Source: CAZSAT01 sp964604675 | GTDB taxonomy: Bacteria > Myxococcota_A > UBA796 > CAJQPC01 | Length of the DNA: 39,592 bases | Direction of reading: 5' to 3' | Assembly (NCBI GenBank): GCA_964604675.1 | Contig: CAZSAT010000064.1 | Coordinates: forward strand, 1-39,592 | Part shown: in pieces, positions 1 through 7,879 of the stretch | How positions within the stretch are numbered: the first letter of the stretch is position 1 | How the letters are laid out: the number at the start of each line of letters is the position of its first letter | Notes under the pieces: model-generated | Seen by the model: the letters and a program-made list of their open reading frames with translations, nothing else | Database searches by the model: none | What the model was told of the DNA's origin: nothing | Position numbers and translations under genes: made by a program

Positions 1-300
1 CCAGGCGTGCCCGACCTCGTGGGCCGCCACGGTGAGCGCGGTCAGCGAGTGCCCGTGGAGCTTGTCGGGGGTGAGCCTCACCGCCAGCTCTTCGGGGTCG
101 TAGTGATCCAGGGTGTCGTGGGCTTCGACCGTCACCGTGTGCAGCCCCAGGCCGTCGAGCAGGCGCCGGGCCAGATCCCCGCCGCTCAGGTTCAGGTCGC
201 CGCGCAGGCCGCCGTGGCGCTCGAGCACCGCGCGCACCCAGAGCTGAGGCGCTCCGAAGAGCACCGCACCCACCGCGATGAGGAAGATCCAGCGTGCCAG
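1..300 (-). CDS. Partial YugP-family membrane zinc metallopeptidase (N-terminal part)
   Basis: The frame runs off the left edge of the window, so only about 100 N-terminal residues are present. It opens with a hydrophobic segment (WIFLIAVGAVLFG), followed by residues matching the conserved YugP/DUF2260-type pattern: a Gly-Leu motif, LDHYDP, VRLTP, a small-residue stretch, and then the zinc-binding HEVGHA at the window edge (HExxH). Members are membrane-anchored neutral zinc peptidases of poorly known function. The in-frame stop of the upstream lipoprotein gene lies at 307-309, and the only codons before the membrane segment are GGC TCT CTG. The start is therefore either CTG at 300 or a GTG at 273 that would remove part of the membrane helix. 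I prefer CTG, with an AGGG lying within the upstream stop region. Family call is confident; start is not. Confidence 0.75.
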   Translation of the reverse strand, partial: MARWIFLIAVGAVLFGAPQLWVRAVLERHGGLRGDLNLSGGDLARRLLDGLGLHTVTVEAHDTLDHYDPEELAVRLTPDKLHGHSLTALTVAAHEVGHAW

Positions 301-306
301 AGAGCC

Positions 307-963
307 CTACTTGGCCGGGAAGTCGACCCGGCCTTCCATTTCCCAGTCGCTCCCGAACCAGCCGCCGTCGCCCTCGTAGAAGTAGTCGATGCTCCAGCCG
401 TCGAAGTCCGCGGCCTCGTCGAGCACCTCGGCCCAGATCCAGTAGTAGTCCTTCGTGACGAAGAAGGACTCCAGCCGGTACACCTCGGTGATGCCGGTGG
501 AGTCCAGCACCACCCCGCGGTAGTCCTCGGCCGTGATCGCCTCGCCGCAGAGGGTGTCGGGCACCGAGGTGATGGCGTAGACGTGGGTGCAGGCCGGGCA
601 CGCGGCCTCCACGTCGGGCAGGTACTGCGCGTACTCCCAGTCCTCGTCGAGCAGGTAGCCCGTCTCGCTGGTGGTCTCGGTGCAGCCGTCGATCGTGAAG
701 GTGCGCTCGCCGATCCACACGCTGTAGTCGGGCTCGGGGTCGGCCACGACCTCGCCGGTGTCCCCCGTGTCGTCGCCGCCGCCAGCGCCGGTGTCGTCGC
801 CGCCCGTGGAGCCCGTGTCGTCGAGTCCCGAAGGCTGCGAGGTGTCGTCGCCCGGGTCGCTCGAAGCCACGCCCGTGTCGAACACGTCGTCGACCTCGAG
901 GGTGGGCATCTTGCAGCTCGTGGTCCACACGAGCGCGCTCAGCAGGGGGAGGAGGACCGGCAT
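307..963 (-). CDS. Secreted lipoprotein-like protein with Asp-Thr-Gly linker
   Basis: 218-residue protein, family not recognised. The N-terminus is hydrophobic and ends at Cys17 (VWTTSC), a weak lipobox because position -3 is Thr. It is followed by roughly 55 residues of DDTG/GG repeats, an acidic spacer typical of surface lipoproteins in this lineage. The C-terminal ~140 residues form a folded domain with four cysteines (including a CPAC pair) and many aromatic residues near the end. The stop lies 6 bases before the CTG proposed as start of the YugP-type gene, so the two are likely cotranscribed. There is no Shine-Dalgarno close to the ATG, but a TAGAGT box sits 6 bases upstream, suggesting a leaderless message. 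Periplasmic or outer-membrane location is inferred. Confidence 0.75.
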   Translation of the reverse strand: MPVLLPLLSALVWTTSCKMPTLEVDDVFDTGVASSDPGDDTSQPSGLDDTGSTGGDDTGAGGGDDTGDTGEVVADPEPDYSVWIGERTFTIDGCTETTSETGYLLDEDWEYAQYLPDVEAACPACTHVYAITSVPDTLCGEAITAEDYRGVVLDSTGITEVYRLESFFVTKDYYWIWAEVLDEAADFDGWSIDYFYEGDGGWFGSDWEMEGRVDFPAK

Positions 964-969
964 CTTCGG

Positions 970-975
970 ACTCTA
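970..975 (-). promoter_or_regulatory. Candidate -10 box (TAGAGT) for leaderless lipoprotein mRNA
   Basis: TAGAGT on the minus strand ends 6 bases before the ATG at 963. With the usual 6-7 base gap between -10 box and transcription start, the message would begin at the start codon. No convincing -35 is visible and no Shine-Dalgarno precedes the ATG. Confidence 0.4.
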
Positions 976-1057
976 CCTGGGGTGGTGACAAACGGCGACA
1001 AGCACCGCAGCTACCTCCTTTGCGTCCCTTAGCCGACATCCCGCCTCGGAGCGCCAC

Positions 1058-1615
1058 ATGCATCGACTCTCTGCCCTCGTCCTCGCCCTGGTCGCCACCG
1101 CCTGCGTGCCCGAGCTGGCGCCGGTCGACGATCCCGACACCGGCGCGTACGCCGGACCGGACCAGGACGACGCCAGCGACGACAAGGAGCCCGCGCAGGG
1201 CCAGCAGGGGGGCGACGACGACGAGGACGTGTGCGCCTGGGCCGACGAGCTGGGCGACGCGATCGAGGACGCGCCGAACCTCGGCATGATCGACACCCCC
1301 GGCGCGATCTGCGGCGAGCTGGACGAGGCCGGAAACGACGGCGGCGGCTACGCGGGGGACCTGGACTTCGTGGCCTTCCAGGTGGGCTGGGACGCCACCT
1401 ACCACCTGTCGCTGGCCTGGACGGCGAGCGAGGCCGACTACGACCTCTACGTGTTCGAGATCACCGACGAGGGCTACGAGACCGTGTCCGACAGCTACAT
1501 CGAGGGCACCGAGTACGAGTCGATCACGCTGCGGCTCGAGGCCGGCGCCACCTACGTGGCGGGCATCGCCGGCTGGGACGGCGGCGCGGGCGAGTGGACG
1601 CTCACGGTCGAGTAG
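1058..1615 (+). CDS. Lipoprotein with PPC-like beta-sandwich domain
   Basis: 185-residue protein. The signal ends in a lipobox (LVATAC, Cys16) after a short basic n-region (MHR). An acidic linker (residues ~20-60) follows. The C-terminal ~90 residues have the layout of a bacterial pre-peptidase C-terminal (PPC) domain: a GDLDFVAF strand, the YDLYVFE motif and a closing GEWTLTVE strand. PPC domains are secreted beta-sandwich modules often linked to proteases; here the domain stands alone, so the role is unknown. The ATG is preceded by GGAG at 8 bases. It is divergent from the 307-963 gene; the 94 bases between them hold both promoters. A hairpin downstream separates it from the tRNA. Confidence 0.75.
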   Translation: MHRLSALVLALVATACVPELAPVDDPDTGAYAGPDQDDASDDKEPAQGQQGGDDDEDVCAWADELGDAIEDAPNLGMIDTPGAICGELDEAGNDGGGYAGDLDFVAFQVGWDATYHLSLAWTASEADYDLYVFEITDEGYETVSDSYIEGTEYESITLRLEAGATYVAGIAGWDGGAGEWTLTVE

Positions 1616-1625
1616 CGGCACGAAG

Positions 1626-1653
1626 GAGGGCCGCCCCCGTAGGAGCGGCCCTC
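1626..1653. terminator. Hairpin between lipoprotein gene and tRNA-Leu
   Basis: A perfect 9-bp stem (GAGGGCCGC with GCGGCCCTC) encloses a 10-base loop. It lies 10 bases after the stop of the plus-strand lipoprotein gene and directly after the 3' end of the minus-strand tRNA, so it could serve both. No strong T-tract follows on either side, so terminator function is inferred from position. Confidence 0.5.
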
Positions 1654-1655
1654 GA

Positions 1656-1738
1656 TGCGGAAGGGGGGAGTCGAACCCCCACGTCCGTAAGGACACTAGG
1701 TCCTGAACCTAGCGCGTCTGCCATTCCGCCACTTCCGC
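1656..1738 (-). tRNA. tRNA-Leu (anticodon CAG)
   Basis: On the minus strand an 83-base sequence folds as a class II tRNA. The acceptor stem GCGGAAG/CTTCCGC has discriminator A. The anticodon stem CTAGG/CCTAG encloses loop TTCAGGA (anticodon CAG, decoding CUG). A long variable arm and a T-arm (GGGGG TTCGACT CCCCC) follow. The CCA end is not encoded and would be added after transcription. CUG is expected to be a main leucine codon in a genome this GC-rich. Confidence 0.96.
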
Positions 1739-1749
1739 GTAGCCCCCGG

Positions 1750-1778
1750 CAGGTATCCAGCACCAAATCCGGTGTCAA
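1750..1778 (-). promoter_or_regulatory. Sigma-70-type promoter of tRNA-Leu
   Basis: On the minus strand a perfect -35 hexamer TTGACA (1778-1773) is separated by exactly 17 bases from a -10-like TACCTG (1755-1750). The -10 ends 11 bases before the mature tRNA 5' end. This is the best promoter match in the window. Confidence 0.7.
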
Positions 1779-1824
1779 CGCATTACGGGAGCGGCACGCG
1801 CCACGGGCGCGACATCACCACGAC

Positions 1825-1915
1825 TCGCTGCGGGTGGTCGCGATCGGAATCCGCCGATCGGACCTGAGAACACACCGCAGAACCTGATCCGGCTCACACC
1901 GGCGGAGGAAAGCGA
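1825..1915 (+). promoter_or_regulatory. TPP riboswitch (THI element) upstream of thiC
   Basis: The conserved parts of the thiamine pyrophosphate aptamer are present in order. P1 pairs TCGCT (1825-1829) with AGCGA (1911-1915). A P3 hairpin pairs GATCGG with CCGATC. CTGAGA lies at 1864-1869 and AACCTGAT at 1881-1888. A CCGG/CCGG P5 hairpin and the terminal GGAGGAAA follow. The thiC Shine-Dalgarno GGAGG (1904-1908) lies inside the conserved 3' part of the aptamer and the ATG starts one base after P1. Ligand binding should therefore hide the ribosome-binding site directly, giving translational repression when TPP is abundant. No separate expression platform is present or needed. Confidence 0.93.
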
Positions 1916-1916
1916 G

Positions 1917-3413
1917 ATGCAGGACCACGGGCCCCTGGGCCAGAAGATCGCAGTCGGCGAGCTCGCCGTTCCCTTTCGGAAGATCGCGCTGCAGAACGGC
2001 GAGAGCTTCCAGCAGTACGACACCAGCGGCCCCGAGGGCTGCAACGTGCACGAAGGGCTGCCGCTGCGCCGAGCCCCTTGGGTGGCCGCGCGCGATCAGC
2101 GCCGCCTCACCGGCACCCAGATGTCCTGGGCGCGGCAGGGCCACATCACCCCCGAGATGCAGTTCGTGGCCACCCGCGAGGGCATGGATCCCGAGCTCGT
2201 CCGCGCGGAGGTCGCGGCGGGCCGGGCGGTCATCCCGGCCAACAAGAAGCACCTGGAGCTCGAGCCCATGGCCATCGGCCGGGCCTTCCGCTGCAAGGTG
2301 AACGCGAACATCGGCAACTCCGCGGTGGAGAGCACCATCCACGAAGAGGTCGAGAAGCTCCAGTGGAGCCTGCGCTGGGGTGCCGACACGGTGATGGACC
2401 TCTCCACCGGCCCCGACATCCAGGACACCCGCGAGCACATCCTGCGCAACAGCCCCGTGCCCATCGGCACCGTACCGATCTACGAGGCCCTCGAGCGCGT
2501 GAACGGCCGGGTGGAGGACCTGGACATCGACCTCTTCTGCCAGGTGCTGCGCGACCAGGCCGAGCAGGGGGTGGACTACTTCACCATCCACGCGGGGGTG
2601 TTGTGGCGCTACGTGCCGCTCACCGCGAAGCGCCTCACCGGCATCGTCTCGCGCGGGGGCTCCATCCTGGCGAAGTGGTGCCTGCACCACCAGCAGGAGA
2701 ACTTCCTCTACACGCACTTCGAGCGCATCTGCGAGCTGATGGCCGAGTACGACGTCACCTTCAGCCTGGGCGACGGCCTGCGGCCCGGCTGCATCCGCGA
2801 CGCCAACGACGCGGCCCAGTTCGCCGAGCTGCACACCCTGGGCGAGCTGACAAGAATCGCCTGGAAGCACGGTGTCCAGGTGATGATCGAGGGGCCCGGT
2901 CACGTGCCGATCGACAAGATCGCCGAGAACATGGACGAGCAGATCCGGCACTGCTTCAGCGCGCCCTTCTACACCCTCGGGCCGCTCGTGACCGACATCT
3001 CACCGGGCTACGACCACATGGCCTCGGCCATCGGCGCCGCCATCATCGGCAGCCTGGGCTGCGCGATGCTCTGCTACGTCACCCCCAAGGAGCACCTGGG
3101 CCTGCCCAACAAAGAAGACGTGAAGCAGGGCTTGATCGCCTACAAGATCGCCGCCCACGCCGCGGACCTGGCCAAGCAGCACCCCGGCGCCCAGGCCTGG
3201 GACGACGCCCTCAGCGCCGCGCGCTTCGAGTTCCGCTGGGAAGACCAGTTCGCGCTCGCCATCGACCCGGAGACCGCGCGTGCCTACCACGACGAGTCCC
3301 TGCCCGCCGATGCCGCCAAGCACGCGGAGTTCTGCTCGATGTGTGGCCCGCGGTTCTGCTCGATGAGCATCACCCAGGACGTGAGAGCGCTGGCCGAGAC
3401 CCCCGCGAAGTAG
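1917..3413 (+). CDS. thiC: Phosphomethylpyrimidine synthase ThiC
   Basis: 498-residue radical SAM enzyme that converts aminoimidazole ribotide to HMP phosphate, the pyrimidine half of thiamine. Diagnostic ThiC blocks are visible: NANIGNS, a WGADTVMDLSTG block, NSPVPIGTVPIYEA, DYFTIHAGV, SRGGS, DGLRPG, EGPGHVP, TDISPGYDH, and the C-terminal cluster motif CxxCxxxxC (Cys473, Cys476, Cys481) that holds the 4Fe-4S centre. It is shorter than the roughly 600-residue enterobacterial and Bacillus forms, mainly at the N-terminus, but comparable to shorter ThiC versions. The start is fixed by the Shine-Dalgarno within the riboswitch. No other thiamine gene is nearby, so it is a stand-alone, TPP-regulated unit. 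Confidence 0.97.
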   Translation: MQDHGPLGQKIAVGELAVPFRKIALQNGESFQQYDTSGPEGCNVHEGLPLRRAPWVAARDQRRLTGTQMSWARQGHITPEMQFVATREGMDPELVRAEVAAGRAVIPANKKHLELEPMAIGRAFRCKVNANIGNSAVESTIHEEVEKLQWSLRWGADTVMDLSTGPDIQDTREHILRNSPVPIGTVPIYEALERVNGRVEDLDIDLFCQVLRDQAEQGVDYFTIHAGVLWRYVPLTAKRLTGIVSRGGSILAKWCLHHQQENFLYTHFERICELMAEYDVTFSLGDGLRPGCIRDANDAAQFAELHTLGELTRIAWKHGVQVMIEGPGHVPIDKIAENMDEQIRHCFSAPFYTLGPLVTDISPGYDHMASAIGAAIIGSLGCAMLCYVTPKEHLGLPNKEDVKQGLIAYKIAAHAADLAKQHPGAQAWDDALSAARFEFRWEDQFALAIDPETARAYHDESLPADAAKHAEFCSMCGPRFCSMSITQDVRALAETPAK

Positions 3414-3437
3414 CTACAGTGGGCTCCGGGGGAAGCG

Positions 3438-5366
3438 ATGCCCAAGGCCAATCCATCGGGACTGCACGAGCTGCTCCTGCTCGGCGGCTGGAGCGCGTGG
3501 CTGCTCGATGGCGAGGACCGGGTGGTGCGCGGTCGTGGCCAGCACGGAGAGCGGCCGCAGGTCGGCGCCACCCTCGACGAGGTGTTGGGCTCCGCGGCCG
3601 AAGCGGCCCGGGCCGCGCTGGCCGAGCTGGAAGGCCAGGGTCGGGTGAGGCCCCGGGCTTCGGGGCACGGCCTCGAGATCGTGGCCTTCCACAGCTCGGA
3701 CGGGCGCTGGGTGGCCACCCGGGAGCCGACCTTCGGCGAGCCGGCTCCCGATCACTCGGTGTTGCTCGAGCTGGCGGCCGAGAAGCTCGGGGCGGCCCTC
3801 GACGAGCGCGGTGTGGGGCGCGTGCTCCTGCACCTGGCGGGTTCGCTCGCCGGCGGGGCCGGTCTGTTGCTGCGCCGCGACGGCGAGCTGCACCGAGGTC
3901 CGGAGCAGGGCCTGCCCGCCGCCCTGGGCGGCCTGCCGCTCACCGTGGGCAGCTCCGCGGCGGCCGCCTGGTCGGTGTTGAAGTCGGGCTCGCCGGTCGT
4001 CAGCAAGCAGGTCGCGACCGATCCCCGCTTCTCCCTCGCCCCCTACGACCGTGCCCTGCATGCCGTGGGCGGCGCCGCGCTCTTCCCGCTGCCGAGCCGC
4101 GGTCGCGTGCTGGGCGCGCTGCTCCTCACCTGGCCCGAGAGCCTCCCTCCCGCGGAGACCCTCGCGGCCGCCCGGCAGCTCGGCCGGATGGCGGGGGTGG
4201 CGCTGGACCGCAGCCGCAGCGCCGAGCGCCTGGCCCACCGGGAGCGCGAGCAGCGGGCCCGCGACGTGCGCGAGGACAACATCGCGCGGCTGGGGCGCCT
4301 CGCCGGCGGCATCGCGCACGACTTCAACAACCTGCTCTGCGCGATCCTGGGGCACGCCGAGCTCTTGGCGATGATGAGCCAGGAAGACGGCGTGCAGCAC
4401 CGGGTCGACGCCATCGTCGAGGCGGCGTCGCGGGGCTCGCGGCTGGCCAACCGGCTGCTCGTGTTCGCGGGATCCGGCACCCTGAACGCCGAGCCGGTGA
4501 AGGTGCAGCGCGAGCTCCGGCGGCTCCTGCGCACCTGGACCGAGACCCTCCCGGTCGGCGTGCACCTCACGGTCGCGCTGGAGGGCGACGTTGCGCCCGC
4601 CCTGGTGGACGCCGTGCAGCTCAGGCAGGGCGCGGAGAACCTGCTCGACAACGCCCGCGACGCGGTGGGGGACTGGGGCGAGATCGGACTGGCGGTCGAC
4701 GTGGCACCGCTGCCCCGCGACGTGCGCTTCGTCGCCCCCGATGGCCCGTCGCCCGGCCAACACCTGGTCCGTCTGCGGGTCACCGATGGTGGCGCGGGCT
4801 TCTCCGACGAGGCCTTGGCGCACCTCTTCGAGCCCTACTTCTCCACCCGGGCCGGAGGCCACGGGCTCGGACTCTCCGCGGTGCAGGGCATCGCGCAGGC
4901 GCACGGCGGCGCGGTCGACGTGCAGAACCAGGAGGGCGCGGTGGTCGATCTCTACCTGCCGCTGGCGGAGCCCGTGGACGACGGGGTGGTGGTCACCGAG
5001 GCCGAGGGACTGCTGGTCTGGGTGGTCGACGACGAGCCCTCACTGGTCGAGCTGGCCGACATCGTGCTCACCCGCTCCGGGTTCCGGGTGCGCACCTTCA
5101 CCGATCCCCGCGCGGCCGTGGCCGCGGTCGACGACGAGCTGCCGTCGGCCCTGGTGCTCGACGTGGTGATGCCGCACCTACGTGGGCCGCAGCTGCTGGC
5201 CACCCTCCGGCAGGCCGGGGTGCGCGCGCCGGTGCTGTTCTCGTCGGGCTACACCCCGGACACCGTCGACGTGGGCGGCGGCGCCTTCCTGCAGAAGCCC
5301 TACCGGCCCAGCAAGCTCGTGGCGGCGGTGCAGGCGATGCTCTCAGCGGGTGGCTACCGCGCGTAG
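3438..5366 (+). CDS. Soluble hybrid histidine kinase (PAS-like/GAF-HisKA-HATPase-REC)
   Basis: 642-residue sensor kinase with no signal peptide or membrane segment. Residues ~1-105 are PAS-like (weak); ~107-260 resemble GAF. A short coiled region leads to the H-box GGIAHDFNN with phospho-acceptor His294, of the NtrB-like class. The ATPase domain has the N-box (ENLLDNARDA) and G-box (GHGLGL). A C-terminal receiver carries Asp531/Asp532, phospho-acceptor Asp575 in LVLDVVMP, and a LQKPY lysine. The domain order suggests phosphorelay or receiver-mediated self-control. No output regulator is adjacent. It follows thiC by 24 bases with its own GGGGGA ribosome-binding site and a TACAGT box just after the thiC stop. 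Its 3' end overlaps the convergent DHH gene by 13 bases. Signal unknown; cytoplasmic ligand sensing inferred. Confidence 0.9.
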   Translation: MPKANPSGLHELLLLGGWSAWLLDGEDRVVRGRGQHGERPQVGATLDEVLGSAAEAARAALAELEGQGRVRPRASGHGLEIVAFHSSDGRWVATREPTFGEPAPDHSVLLELAAEKLGAALDERGVGRVLLHLAGSLAGGAGLLLRRDGELHRGPEQGLPAALGGLPLTVGSSAAAAWSVLKSGSPVVSKQVATDPRFSLAPYDRALHAVGGAALFPLPSRGRVLGALLLTWPESLPPAETLAAARQLGRMAGVALDRSRSAERLAHREREQRARDVREDNIARLGRLAGGIAHDFNNLLCAILGHAELLAMMSQEDGVQHRVDAIVEAASRGSRLANRLLVFAGSGTLNAEPVKVQRELRRLLRTWTETLPVGVHLTVALEGDVAPALVDAVQLRQGAENLLDNARDAVGDWGEIGLAVDVAPLPRDVRFVAPDGPSPGQHLVRLRVTDGGAGFSDEALAHLFEPYFSTRAGGHGLGLSAVQGIAQAHGGAVDVQNQEGAVVDLYLPLAEPVDDGVVVTEAEGLLVWVVDDEPSLVELADIVLTRSGFRVRTFTDPRAAVAAVDDELPSALVLDVVMPHLRGPQLLATLRQAGVRAPVLFSSGYTPDTVDVGGGAFLQKPYRPSKLVAAVQAMLSAGGYRA

Positions 5367-6310
5367 AAGCTGTCGAAGCGGTCCAGGAAGGTGCCCAGCA
5401 TGTCGCCGGGCAGCGCGTTGATGCCCGCCGCCGCCTTGCGCCCACCGCCCGTGGGGAAGGACCGGCAGAGCTCGTCGGCGCCCGTCTTGTTCTCCAGCGG
5501 GGCCCGCACGCTCACCAGGTAGGTGCCGTCGGGGCGCTCGGTCAGCACGGCGTGGGCCCGGCTGGGGTGCTCCCGCGCCAGGCCGTTGGAGTACACCCCG
5601 CTCACGCGCCGCGCCCACTTCTCGTCGGGGAGCAGGAAGGCGGCGGTGTGCCCCGGGGTGCGGATCGGCGTGGCCGCCCGGGCGTTGGCCATGTCCTCGG
5701 TGTAGCCGGCCTCCAGCCGTCCGAAGGTGTCGGGGTCGTCGTGCACGAAGGCCACCGGACTCGGGTGCGCGCTCACCTTCGCGTACAGCTCCGCGGGCTC
5801 GAAGTGCAGGTCGTCGAGCGACTTGCCGTAGCCGTTGTAGTTGATGTAGGTGCCGAGCTTCTTCGCCAGGGCGAGCGTGGCTTCGTCGAACGCGCGGCCC
5901 AGCGCGCGGGCGCTCTCGTCGAGGTTGTCGCCGAAGGCGCCGGCCACCGCCCAGAGCGTGTAGGCACCGCCGAGGTGGGCGTTGATCAAGAGGCTGGTGC
6001 ACACGTCGCTCGCGGTGTTGATCCGCGTGTCGAGCGCGGGGTGCTCGGGGATCTCGCCGGCGAAGTGGTGGTCGCAGTAGAACACCGACGCGCCCTGCGC
6101 CAGCACCTTCTCGAGCCCCGCCCGGTTCTTGTCGAGCGACACGTCGAGCACCACGATGCGGTCGCCCGGGGCGGCCTCGATCTGCTGCACCAGGGCGATG
6201 TCGCGCTTGACCCCGGTGACGAGGGTGGCCTGGGCCGGCTGCGCCAGCCGGAGCTGGGTCAGCGCGCAGATGCCGTCGGCATCGCCGTTGAAGACGTCGT
6301 AGTTCGCCAT
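5354..6310 (-). CDS. DHH-family phosphoesterase
   Basis: 318-residue cytoplasmic protein of the DHH/DHHA1 superfamily, which hydrolyses phosphodiester bonds in small or nucleic-acid substrates with bound divalent metals. Visible motifs: FNGDADGICA near the N-terminus (metal-binding Asp pair), VVLDVSLD, the signature CDHH at residue ~85, a second acidic region, and a C-terminal DHHA1-like glycine motif GGGRKAAAGIN. The spacing is that of the NrnA/oligoribonuclease-like branch, but substrate cannot be assigned. The ATG is preceded by GAGG at 5 bases. It is convergent with the histidine kinase and overlaps it by 13 bases, so the two are not functionally linked by layout. Confidence 0.88.
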   Translation of the reverse strand: MANYDVFNGDADGICALTQLRLAQPAQATLVTGVKRDIALVQQIEAAPGDRIVVLDVSLDKNRAGLEKVLAQGASVFYCDHHFAGEIPEHPALDTRINTASDVCTSLLINAHLGGAYTLWAVAGAFGDNLDESARALGRAFDEATLALAKKLGTYINYNGYGKSLDDLHFEPAELYAKVSAHPSPVAFVHDDPDTFGRLEAGYTEDMANARAATPIRTPGHTAAFLLPDEKWARRVSGVYSNGLAREHPSRAHAVLTERPDGTYLVSVRAPLENKTGADELCRSFPTGGGRKAAAGINALPGDMLGTFLDRFDSFYAR

Positions 6311-6368
6311 GCTCGCCTCGCGGTTCCGGACGCCTATGTGACCTGTCGGGCCGAGCTCGTCCAGTGCG

Positions 6369-7808
6369 CTACTGGCAGGAGCGCGTGCCGGTGGTGCCCA
6401 ACACCTGGTCTTCCACGAACACGCTGTCGGGCCAGCGCACGTAGCCCACCTGCCAGAGCTCGTTCCGCTCCATCACCTCGGTGTACTCGGAGTCGAACAC
6501 CCCGTCGAGGTAGAGCTTCACGGTCACGTTGGTGGCCTCGTTGCCGTCGAAGAAGTGCACCATCACCCAGTAGTCGCCGTCGGCGGGCTGCTCGATGTTG
6601 ATGTTCTCGGGGCCGAAGCCCAGCACGTCGTCGAGGTCCAGCGTGGGATCGTCGCTCGATCCGCTGCTTCCCCAGTCGGGGTTGGGGTTGCAGTAGCAGG
6701 TGTCCAGCTCCGAATCGAAGAAGTTGTCGGGGTCGCTCTGCACCAGGTGGAGGTCGAGGTCGGTGGCCGAGGTGTCCCAGCTCATCTCCACGTGGATGCG
6801 ATCCTCGGGGATGGCGTCGGTGGTCCAGGTGGCGGGGGCGCTCAAGAGCCCGATGGTGTTCTCGACCTGCAGCTCCACGCGGTAGTCGCCGGCCAGGTCC
6901 AGGAAGATGTCGGCCTGGTCCTCGGCGTTGGAGTCGTCGAGCTCGGTGGTGGAGCCGCTCGGCTGGCTGACCAGGCGCCAGTGGTAGGCCACGATGCTCT
7001 CGCCGCTCGGGTCGTAGCTGCCGCTGCCGTCGAGGTTGATGTGGTCCAGCGGCGCGGTGGAGCTCGGGCCGGAGATGTCGGCCACGGGGTATTCGGCGTC
7101 GGTGCCGCCGTTGCCCACCACGTGCACGGTGACCTCGGGCTCGTCGGGGTCGTTGGACACCACGGTGAGCTCGCCGCTGTCGCCGTCGCTGGTGGTGGGC
7201 TGGTAGAGCACGACCACGGTGGTGCTGTCGCCGGGGGCGAGGGTGCTGCCGAAGAGGTCGGACTGCACGGTGAAGGCGCCGGATCCGAGCTGGCTGGTGG
7301 TGTCGATCAAGAGGCTCGCGTCGCCCACGTTCTGGATGTCGAACCAGGCGGTGCCCGCGGCGCCTTCGGCCACCTCGCCGAAGTCCAGGCTGGCGCTGGA
7401 GAGCTGGATGTCGGGGGTGGGCGCGTCCACGCCGGTGCCGGTGACCGGCACCTCCACCCCGTCGGGGAAGGCCGGGTCGTCGCTCGTGATCAACAGCGTG
7501 TCGGCGTAGTCGAGGTAGTTGTCGGGCAGGAAGGTGACCTCGAGGGTGGCCCGGTCGCGCGCCCCCACGGTCAGGGTCTGCGGCTCCACGGTGTAGGCGC
7601 CGGTCTGGCCGAGCCACGAGGTGCTGTCCACCACGAGCTCGACCTGGCCGCCGTTGATGACCTCGAGCTCCAGGGTGCTGCCGTAGTCCACCACCGCGTC
7701 GCCGAACTCCAGCGCCTCCGGCGCCACGCTGATCGCGGGGTACAGCTTGTTGATCTCGGTGTCGCTGGGCCCGCAGGCCGTCAGCATCAGGGCGGTCATG
7801 GCCAGCAT
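6369..7808 (-). CDS. Multi-domain lipoprotein with ASH/PKD-like and DUF2135-like domains
   Basis: 479 residues from the ATG at 7808, chosen because GGAGGTGA lies 6 bases before it; an upstream ATG at 7823 would place the Shine-Dalgarno inside the coding region. A lipobox LTAC (Cys12) follows a short hydrophobic stretch. Residues ~20-125 and ~125-230 are two choice-of-anchor-D/ASH-like Ig-fold repeats (LEFGDAVV and LDFGEVAEG, each followed by ITSDDP or VSNDP). Residues ~235-320 resemble a PKD domain. The C-terminus (MSWDTSATDLDLHLV, then CYCNPNPDW and NINIEQPADGDYWV) resembles DUF2135/YfaP-type domains. Surface display or matrix binding is inferred. Divergent from the 7880 gene; a TACCCT box at 7838-7833 could be its -10. 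Confidence 0.85.
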   Translation of the reverse strand: MLAMTALMLTACGPSDTEINKLYPAISVAPEALEFGDAVVDYGSTLELEVINGGQVELVVDSTSWLGQTGAYTVEPQTLTVGARDRATLEVTFLPDNYLDYADTLLITSDDPAFPDGVEVPVTGTGVDAPTPDIQLSSASLDFGEVAEGAAGTAWFDIQNVGDASLLIDTTSQLGSGAFTVQSDLFGSTLAPGDSTTVVVLYQPTTSDGDSGELTVVSNDPDEPEVTVHVVGNGGTDAEYPVADISGPSSTAPLDHINLDGSGSYDPSGESIVAYHWRLVSQPSGSTTELDDSNAEDQADIFLDLAGDYRVELQVENTIGLLSAPATWTTDAIPEDRIHVEMSWDTSATDLDLHLVQSDPDNFFDSELDTCYCNPNPDWGSSGSSDDPTLDLDDVLGFGPENINIEQPADGDYWVMVHFFDGNEATNVTVKLYLDGVFDSEYTEVMERNELWQVGYVRWPDSVFVEDQVLGTTGTRSCQ

Positions 7809-7879
7809 CGGTGTCACCTCCATCGGTCGAGCAGGGTATCCGCAGGTTCAGTTACGTTGCCACTTCTCGGAGACTTGTC

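Noticed and set aside
720..900. Repetitive GTGTCGTCGCCGCC-like DNA within the 307-963 gene
   Set aside because: The repeats are the codons of an Asp-Asp-Thr-Gly linker in frame and vary by codon. This is protein low complexity, not a CRISPR or mobile repeat.
4261..5366. Histidine kinase as part of a thiamine-sensing system with thiC
   Set aside because: It has its own ribosome-binding site and candidate -10, and thiC is already controlled by the TPP riboswitch. Adjacency alone does not support a link.
2078..6601. Very long plus-strand open frame of about 1,500 codons
   Set aside because: It runs out of frame through thiC, the histidine kinase and the antisense of the DHH gene, and its translation is Arg/Gly/Pro-rich with no motifs. 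It is a shadow caused by high GC.
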